Positions 56,087 to 64,000 of a DNA stretch of 64,000 nucleotides are shown one piece after another. This stretch comes from Rhytidiadelphus loreus (lineage: Eukaryota; Streptophyta; Bryopsida; Hypnales; Hylocomiaceae). Every line of letters starts with the position of its first letter. The stretch's first letter is position 1. The DNA is taken from contig OX344762.1 in NCBI GenBank assembly GCA_947034895.1, positions 22,362,760 to 22,426,759 on the forward strand. Direction: 5' to 3'. The notes under the pieces are model-generated. The model was not told where the DNA came from. It ran no database searches and saw only the letters and a list, made by a program, of their open reading frames with translations. The translations under genes and the position numbers were made by a program.

Positions 56087-58791
56087 CTTGCCGCCCGCAA
56101 CAAAGAAACAAGGCTCATAGCAGGATTGCCAGGAGACAGCCAGCTGATAACTGCAATGACACACATCAGACCCACGAATTGTATTAGTTTAGGGGTACAT
56201 AAAAGTAAGGGATCACAAGACAGAGTGTACATATAAACAAACCAGAACAATCTGTCATAAAATATCCTCAACTGGAAGCAGCTTCGACCTGACCTGATAC
56301 CACAAAATAACGAAGTTTATGATTTGGATTAACAGCACTCTCATTACCAAAAACTCAAAAATATGGCTAACACAATTTATGCCCGATGGTGAAACCAACA
56401 TTGCAATATTCGGTCATAACATGTATTTGAGCGGCTCAAGAGGGCATTCTACGTCAATTTCCTTATTGAGAAATATTGAATACCGAACAGAATTAAACCA
56501 GAATCAAGCGCGGACGATTAGAGAGCAGTCAAAGCTGCTTCGATATACTTGGAGCTTCTCCACTCCTCACTACCAATCTCAAAGCGTCCCTAAATGCAAC
56601 TTACTCGAAAGGTAATACCTCCAAGCGAACGTCGACTTCCAACATAGTAAAGCATACCCCAAATATTCAGTTTCTATTAGAGGCTGTCAAAATCCCTCAT
56701 CGCCAGAAAAGCACGGATTCAAGATAATCATACAAAACCTCTTTGACGGCAGCGGACTAGAGAAGCAGAACGAAACGAAAACGTCAGAATAAAAACAGAG
56801 AATACTGCTCAGTTTAAAGAAGTACCCCAAAAGTCACAGAAACACCATTTCAGCTCTCACACTAGCGGAAACTCGGATCCGACACTGAGTCAGATAAGTC
56901 AGCGCCAGCTGCTTTCTAAGGCTACAGAAATTATCACATCGCACAAAGCGCGACTTCCTCAATACTCACGGTTATTCAAGATCGGATGTGAGAGGGCGAT
57001 CTGAAATGGTAAGAGCCGTGACCAGAAACCGAGACAGAAGGCAAAATGCTGATAACACAGTCGTCAACACCTCAAAATAAGCACGAAATCTCTCGAACAC
57101 CCCAGGCTCGCTGACACAGTATGATATTTGAAGCACTGAAACATCTCCTCACCAAATGTAAAATGATCTTGGTGTCTCTTACCACGAAGTCAGCACTCTT
57201 AGCGCTGTACGGTGATTCTAGAATTTTCTGCGCGGGAAGCCTGTCCTCTATCCGCAGCTGGAGCACATTTCCCCTTCCCAAACTCGCAACTAAACCATGC
57301 CGTACGTCTCCAAACTTGACAGAGCTCCTGAATCTCTTGGCGCACCTTCGAACCCCAGCCCTCGCACTCAACCTCGCATTTCTGTCCTGTTTCACGCCTA
57401 CACCTCCTGTCTTCCCTGCCGAATGTTTCACCCTGCCACTACGGCCACGAAAACGCAAACAGAGAGACCGAACAATGAGCCGGGTCGCCTCCGTCTACGG
57501 CCATGCAACAACCAAAAACTCTCCACGCAGAAGCAATTCTTCCATCCTCTCTACATCTCACAAGGGGGAAAACCTCCCAGACACCTCCACCGGCAAGGAG
57601 CAGCACTAAGAGATGCCCGACGCAAGGCGATCCAAGTGAAGGCCAAACTAAGAAGGAAGAAGCAACCTCCGCAAGCAGCAGAAATGGAAAAGGCCAGAAG
57701 AGAGTGAGCGGCGAGCAGCAGTTGCCTCCGGAAGAGAGAAAGAAGCGGAACAGAGGGGGGCAAAGGGGAAGACGAAGAGACGAGAGTCGTCACGCGGAGG
57801 AGGGAAGAATGCTCAAAACTCAAGAGGCAAAGGAGAGGCGATAGTAGTGAGACGACAGAGCGCTGTCAACGTAGACTAATAAGCTTCAGGAACAACAGCC
57901 ATGGCGCCTGGGGAGGTAAGTTAGCGGCAGCAGCAGGGCCTGGTTACACCAGAGGAAGGAACACCATAGCCAGGAAGGTAGGAAAGGAAAGGAAAGCAAA
58001 GCAAAGCAAAGGAAGGGCAGCGGAAAGGGTGAGACCAGAGAGTCTTGCGGAGCGAAGGCGAAGGCGAACTTTAGTCAGTCAGTCACGAGCCTCGTCGTCC
58101 GCCCGGCCCAGCCCGGCCCGGGATTCCGCCACTGCATGTTATGTCAGCCCACCCCGCCCGCCCGTCCGCCCGCCCGCCGGGGCGCCGGTCGACTACCGTA
58201 TCTGGGTATTGCTACGGTCGTCCGTCGCCGTATGCCACCGAAAATAGAACTATCGGGTCAGCCTGGGAAAAGACAGGGAAGTTTCGGCGGAAACCAGGGG
58301 TTATTTCCGAAAGTCGCGACCTCTTTACAAAGGTCCACTTTTACCCTTGTCAGGAGCCCTTTCATTCATCCGTAACGTACAATTCTGTCATTCATCTATC
58401 TCCAGTCATTCATCCACTTGCCGCCATTCATCCGCCTGCGGTTATTATTCATCGACCACCTGTCATTCATCCGTCATGCTGGGGAGCTTTGAGTGGTTTT
58501 TACTCATGACAGGAATGCCTTTCACACGCCCTAAGGTTAGCTTCTGGTACAATGCACGTCGGTAAGTTACAAGACATCATGAAGTTCAGTTGGACCCAAT
58601 CACTATCGTTTTTCTAAGTTAATCTATTATAATAATAATAAGTAAGTAAAGTAAGTCAGTGGGACGTTGGGTGTTATTTACTTCTAATAAAAGGGGAAAA
58701 AAATTGGGGAAGTAAAATATTTGGTGTTTTTCAAATTTGTTTTGAGTTGGAGTTGCATTGAATTGAAATTTCAACTTCAACTATCCATACC
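56087..58791. promoter_or_regulatory. Probable leader/promoter region of the TIFY gene, GC-rich
   Basis: It is purine-rich at 57,600-58,050 (pyrimidine-rich on the minus, gene-sense strand) and very GC-rich at 58,080-58,200 with CCCGCC repeats. Several overlapping ORFs (57121-57844, 58029-58509) are low-complexity and judged non-coding. Position and composition suit a CpG-rich 5' region with a long pyrimidine-rich leader for the minus-strand TIFY gene. Confidence 0.4.
58363..58475 (+). repeat. CATTCATCC short-repeat cluster
   Basis: CATTCATC(C/T) occurs at about 58363, 58389, 58407, 58425 and 58464, plus ATTCATCG near 58447, with spacing mostly 18-26 bp. Irregular minisatellite beside the GC-rich region. 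Confidence 0.75.
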
Positions 58792-59013
58792 TTAACCCTT
58801 AAAGGACAAATGGGTGACCTTGGGAATTATCCCTTTTCATTACCTTGTGAAACATTGGCTTACAAAAAGCACTCATTGGAAGCCAAACTATTATAGAAGA
58901 CCTCTCCTTTTCACAACAAAATTTTAAAGATGAATAGTTGCACCTTTGTCCTACTAGAAGGATTTCATATCCTCCATTGGACACCAAACGTCCTGTCGAC
59001 GTTTAAGGGTTAA
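58792..59013. mobile_element. TTAACCCTT inverted-repeat element, family B, copy 2
   Basis: 222 bp beginning TTAACCCTTAAAGGACAAA and ending CGTTTAAGGGTTAA, a terminal inverted repeat of about 12 bp. The interior matches 48200-48428 directly and 62504-62739 in reverse complement. No ORF of interest. Confidence 0.75.
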
Positions 59014-60948
59014 GTTACTTTGTTTGTTTCGTTTGTTACATTGGAATCTCTTGGACCATATGTCCCTTAGTGCATTCTTCATATCGTTGGAAAGCGCTCT
59101 GCAATGAAGGGTGCAGGGACTTTGTTTCATTGCGTTTGCACGTACAATGGAAAAGTTATGGATTTATGAATTACTTTTGGTTTGAAGAAATTAGAAAATT
59201 ACTTTTACTTTTATTTTGGTTGTAGCCACAAAAGAGGGCACATTAGTTAGAATGATGCAAAACATGTAAGAAAAGGTTTGAACTTCTTCAGTTAACTCCT
59301 AAAGGAAGAACTAGGGAGACCACTTTAAGAACTCAAGGCATGTCAATTATGTTGACTTCATAATTTGGAATGTTTTTCATGAATTTTTTAAGATGGATGC
59401 TAATCATCCTAATCTATATGTGAAGGTTTGTTTCACACCATTTTGATCAATATGACAAAAGTTACAAGTTTTTTTTATTTCAATGTCAATGTTAGTAGAT
59501 TAAATTCATAGTTTGTAAATAGATTAATTAGTGGAAGTCAATAATTAAATTGTTTTATTGACATACTAGTTGTTTTATATTGCATATTTCTATTATGAAT
59601 AATTTTGTTTTTATTTTTTTAGGAGCTACCTAGAAGAAATAAGGTGTATTTTTCTTTGTCCCACAATCATTAAGATTTGAAAATAAATTTTGTTGTAGTA
59701 CAAAAAGGTGACTTTCAAACATGCACTAATTGAATGTAAATTTTCTATTAGTATTTTATAAGACTCAAGACTTTATTAAAGAAATCCGAATTATCATCAT
59801 TGATGGCACTTACAATATTATTTTGTATTCAAATACAACCATGGTTTGAAAAAGAGGGAGAAATGATTGTGAATTTAGGTTGGGGTAAAGAAAGAATCTA
59901 TTCACCTTGAAATCCCATGTTAACTTTGAGGAACAAGGGCATGTAATACCAAAACTACATACCTCTATTAGGTGAAATCTTTGCATTACATAAAGTAAAT
60001 GTAATTCTTTGTATAATTTAAGAGGGGAACAATTTTGGTTTTGTTCTATTCAAATGGCACAAAGAATTTGGTGGTTATATTATATAGAGTTTGATTTTAG
60101 ATAAGCTTTGAGGTTGGAGATGTGTTAATTGTTTTTGAGTTTTCATTTATATTAAAGGATGCATGTTGAGTATGTAATAGCAAATGTTAATAGTGTCAAG
60201 GATGCATTTAATTGCAACTATTCATAGTTTGAGTTTTTTATATTGTGTATTAAAAGAAGGGATATGTGTGGTACCTTTGGCAACTACTATAATGACCAAT
60301 AGTAGTTGTATATTCCATCTTTATGGTTGTTGAGTCAAATGAATAGCAATCATTGCAATATGAGAATTCAAGAAATTGGACTTGATGATTCGTTGTTGTT
60401 TTTGTAGGTGGGTTGCTTTGATGTGAGTAGTTGCATTGGAGGCTTCTACAAGATTTTGAAATGCACGATGAAAAATCTCACTTATAGAGTCTAATATAGT
60501 CATCAGTTAATTACAACATCTTTAGCTAATTAGGTAACAACACCTAATCGTGACCTATTCATGAAACTATTGCATCTAGTTTCTTGCCTAAAATACACAA
60601 CCTCCATATTTGAGAGCCTAAGGTCAATTTCAAATACACCAATTTTCAGCACTTTAAATATTCATAATTTATTCATACGCAGTCCAAAGAAATGCATTTG
60701 AAGGAAATCTAGAATCCCCTTGCAACTACCAACAAGATTTAACAATTCAATAATATGCTTAAATCTTTATTGGGACACACTTGAGGTGTTTCTTTCCTTA
60801 TCTTATTTCAGTTTAAATGTTACCATTAATACTGAATTTTGTGGCCTTGATAATCTTTTAATTTTTTTAAGTAGGTAGGGATTTTGAAAATGATTTTCAG
60901 CAGGTACAAAATTTGGATATTGACTAATCATATCACTTACTCTGAATA
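59014..60948. other. AT-rich intergenic DNA, nothing recognised
   Basis: No gene, RNA or clear repeat seen beyond low-complexity A/T tracts. Confidence 0.4.
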
Positions 60949-61493
60949 AGGTAAACCAGCATGTGACAGGCAAATCTCCTATGACAGGCTCCTAGAGAAC
61001 TACCCATTACAGTCTTAAATCAACCCATGACAAACTTTTTCCAATAAATGGGGTTAGAACTGCATTTGATTAATTTGTGGCCATAATCAAAGCCTTGGGA
61101 AATGGTCATGAAGTTATTGGTAACTGTCTTAGGACACTTACCCATTTTCAGTGTAAACTGGTAGTAAAAAGTTATTTTGTAATTCTTTCATGTCATGTCC
61201 ATATTAGGAAATCTTGGAGCCATGTTAGAAAATGTTTTGACTGCATTAGGTGGTTAGATGACCATCATGGAAACACTTTTCTGCTGATTTGGGGTAGTCT
61301 ACAGACTCTTTAAAGCCAATTGCACAGCAGACTTCAAAAATTCATAAAAAATTCATTTTTTGTCCAAAAAATAAATTTTCACTTGCTCTTTGCATTCCTC
61401 ATGTTTATCTTCATAGAGAATTTTTTTTTAATTTTTTTCAAAAATGTGAACATGGCAAACCAGCCATTCTGCTTGTCATAGGCTAGTTTACCT
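60949..61493. mobile_element. TA-flanked inverted-repeat element, family A, copy 2
   Basis: 545 bp from AGGTAAACCAGCATGTGACA to TGTCATAGGCTAGTTTACCT, flanked by TA at 60947-60948 and 61494-61495. The interior follows copy 1 block by block (ATGGGGTTA..ACTGCATT, AATCAAAGCCTTGG, GATGACCATCATGGAAACAC, TTTGGGGTAGTCTACAG). Confidence 0.8.
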
Positions 61494-61605
61494 TAGTTTT
61501 ACCCACTAATGAATCATGAATGGAACCCAAAAGTATACCGAGTATTGCACAATCTGGAGGAATATCAATCTAGAATTCAAACAGTTGTCATTTCAATATG
61601 GACTA

Positions 61606-62118
61606 AGGTAAATCATCCTATGACAGGCCAACTGTCTAATGCAGACATCTACATAACCCCCCCATTACAGTCCATTTCAGATTTTTGCTTCTACAATTTA
61701 ATTAGGTTGGTTAGTGGCCCACATTAGTGCATTAAGTGATTGTGATAGAATTAGTAATGACTGTCATAGGACTCTTACACATTGTGAGTGTAAACTCATC
61801 ATAAAGAGTTTTTTTTTTATTCCTTTGTGTGATGGCCACATTAAAAATTCTTGTGGTTGTGTTAGGAAATTTGAAGACTGCATTAGGTGGTAAGATGACC
61901 ATCATGAAGACATATTTTATTGATTTCAAATAGTCTACAGAATGTTTTGGAAAAATACTTAAAAAATTCATAACAAATTCTTACTTTGTCCAAAAACTAA
62001 AATTTTAACTGCTTCTTTCATTTCTCAAAGTTGTCTCTGCTAGAAAAAAATCTGATTTTATTTTGCTAATGGCAACATACCAAATCAGTCATTCTGCCTG
62101 TCATAGGCTGGTTTACCT
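61606..62118. mobile_element. TA-flanked inverted-repeat element, family A, copy 3
   Basis: 513 bp from AGGTAAATCATCCTATGACA to TGTCATAGGCTGGTTTACCT, flanked by TA at 61604-61605 and 62119-62120. More diverged inside than copies 1 and 2 but colinear. It lies only 112 bp from copy 2, in the same orientation. Confidence 0.8.
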
Positions 62119-62199
62119 TAGTGTATTGTGTGATGCTGCCACATTATAATAAAATAAAAGGAAAGAGTAATTTTATATTTTTTAAACTCATAAAAACTT

Positions 62200-62340
62200 T
62201 GAAATTCAATATCTTTTTCTTCCGTGAGTTAGAAACAAAGTCTATGCACCCTTCCTCGTTGAGGGCTTTCCAATGGTACCAAGAACACGACCAGGGGATG
62301 CACGGTCTAGGAGAACAAACAAAACAAGCAACCTAACTTA
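62200..62340 (+). repeat. Dispersed repeat related to 28800-28950
   Basis: Shares GCTTTCCAATGGTACCAAGA-type sequence, the preceding AAACAAAG(T/C)C(T/C)AT(G/A)CACCC and the following AAACAAAAC run with the 28.8-kb copy. Confidence 0.5.
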
Positions 62341-62503
62341 TAGTATCGATTTCAAACTTGGCTACACCATTGACTCAATTTTGGACCCCATTGTAATGAG
62401 TGCTCAAAATTTCATCAATGTTTCATCTCCAAACTTCAGCCGCTTCCAAAACCTGTGGACACGTTGGTGTATTGATACCATTTGAGACCCATCTTCATTA
62501 ACA

Positions 62504-62739
62504 TTAACCCTTAAACGTTGAGGAGGATGTTTGGCGTTCAATGGATGATAGGGAATCCTTGCAATAGGACAGAAGTGCAACTATTCATCTTTAAAATTTT
62601 GTTGTGAAAAGGGGAGGTCTATTATAGTACTTTGACTTTCAATGAGTGCTTTTGCTATTTCTAAAGTCCGAATCCATGACTTGCACGGTAATGAAAAGGG
62701 ACAATTTCCAAGGTCACCCCTTTGTCCTTTAAGGATTAA
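62504..62739. mobile_element. TTAACCCTT inverted-repeat element, family B, copy 3 (reverse orientation)
   Basis: Begins TTAACCCTTAAACGTTG and ends TTTGTCCTTTAAGGATTAA. Its reverse complement matches 58792-59013 (TGGGTGACCTTGG, TTTTCACAACAAAATTTTAAAG). Confidence 0.75.
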
Positions 62740-64000
62740 AAATCATGATTTTGAAAAATTATATAAAATAAAATAAACGAAGAGGATATTAGTTGATTTT
62801 AACGGTGCCTAAATAAGTGCCTAAAGATTTTGGGTGGATCAAGAATACGAGGCTTACTAAAAGTAATAGATAATCTATAGGTTTTAATACGTATAGTTTC
62901 TTCTAATACTTTGCAAAATTAAATAATGTCAAATTTTATATTAAAGTATGAAGTATTATATTTTTATCTCAAATTTTTAGTTGGTCAGTGAAATTTACAT
63001 TGATTTCAATTGTTGGCATTGATGGTTGAATTATTTTCGTTAAACACTTTGCTACACTAATTTTCACACTACAATCACTTTTCATCTTTTGATGTATCCA
63101 TGCCTCATTACAAGTTGTCTTACTTCAAAATTGACCTCTACAAATTCTCACCTAAAATTTACACCTTAAGGACGTGAAAACCTAAGATCAATTTTGCATA
63201 TACCTATAATATATCAACACTTCAAAAGATAAATCTTTTCAAACATGGTGGTATTCTAAAAATCTCGCTAAAAATACATGTTAAAATATAAAATCTTCTA
63301 TTCATTGCTAATAGACCCTAACTGATATTGAAACATTATAATGATAGGGACTATGTTTACATCTACATTCAAACATTTGTAAATGTATTTGCCTTAAGTC
63401 AATATTTGTTCATTTATGATAGCCCTTAAAACCTTCAGGCATGATTTCAGGCCATTTTTTACTTTGAGGCGGGCCCATCTCATAGCAATATTTATTGAAT
63501 TCTTGTGAAATTGTTACAAGAGGTATGCTTCACTATTAGATTGATGTTTAGAAAGTTTTAAAACAATCCAAATGATGATTGAAAAGTTACGCCTCAAAAG
63601 TTTAAAAAAAGTTATTGACAATTTCAAGTAGCCATGATAGATAGGTCCAAGAGAATTAAGTCTTGTAGGGAATTAGGAAAAGATTATAGACCTTCTTAGC
63701 ATATATTTCTTGGACATTATATCAATAAACTATGAATTTTCACGGTTCCATGTATTAGAGCTTCCTAGCAGCTTGGTTAAAAAATAAATATTAAAAAAAT
63801 TGCTTGAATTTTGAAAAAATTAGTGACGTAGTTTGCATTGCCTAATTTGTAGAATTTAAACTTTCCCTATACAATCGTGCATCTCTTTTTTGTCAATAAC
63901 TATAAACATACATTGCAAAAAAAATTGCCTCACCGTTTTGACCTTTCTAAAGCACAATCTTTCACAAACAAAACAAATCTTTCACACGCAACGAACTATA
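62740..64000. other. AT-rich intergenic DNA, nothing recognised
   Basis: No ORF, RNA gene or repeat that I can support. Confidence 0.4.

Noticed and set aside
57121..58509. Cluster of overlapping plus-strand ORFs, some Arg/Lys/Gln-rich
   Set aside because: Low-complexity composition in a purine-rich and GC-rich region, several frames open at once, no domain; better explained as leader/promoter of the minus-strand TIFY gene.
1..64000. CRISPR arrays, rRNA genes, bacterial operons, intact cytosolic tRNA genes
   Set aside because: None seen; gene structure is eukaryotic with introns.

Overview
This window looks like nuclear DNA of a land plant. It has GT-AG introns of about 140-1000 bp, plant-type gene families (a TIFY protein, a large RNI-type leucine-rich-repeat protein, a small Sel1-repeat protein, a conserved plant protein of unknown function) and AAACCCTAA telo-boxes upstream of a gene. 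Most of the window is AT-rich, repeat-filled intergenic DNA. A Penelope-like retroelement and a possible mitochondrial-type tRNA-Val relic would suit a non-flowering plant, but the species cannot be fixed from the sequence alone.

Layout. 1-600: edge of a gene on the minus strand, with one sirtuin-like exon. About 600-4110: a compact element saturated with CCGG, carrying one 550-codon ORF. 4.1-13.7 kb: AT-rich DNA with a decayed LINE reverse transcriptase fragment and a miniature inverted-repeat element. 13.87-21.13 kb: the most striking object, a 7.26-kb retroelement with two 1535-bp direct terminal repeats with no difference seen, an RGG-rich ORF1, and a Penelope/telomerase-type reverse transcriptase with no visible endonuclease. 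Its reading frames are broken only by three in-frame TAG codons. A diverged relic of the terminal repeat lies just downstream. 22-29 kb: AT-rich DNA with one copy of a TA-flanked inverted-repeat element.

29.5-37.2 kb is a gene island: a Sel1-repeat gene (minus) and a 7-exon LRR gene (plus) are divergently arranged around a CpG-containing spacer. 37.2-44.4 kb is AT-rich with small duplications and a foldback. 44.4-58.5 kb is a second gene island, all on the minus strand: a 5-exon gene of unknown function (376 aa), an intronless four-helix membrane protein (173 aa), and a 5-exon TIFY gene (419 aa) with a TIFY motif but no Jas motif, followed by a GC-rich upstream region. 58.8-64 kb is AT-rich with four more inverted-repeat elements.

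All exon structures were assembled by hand from splice consensus, reading-frame continuity and remembered family resemblance. For the LRR gene, the 376-aa gene and the TIFY gene the phases close from ATG to stop. The Sel1 gene lacks a confident last exon. No database search was run.
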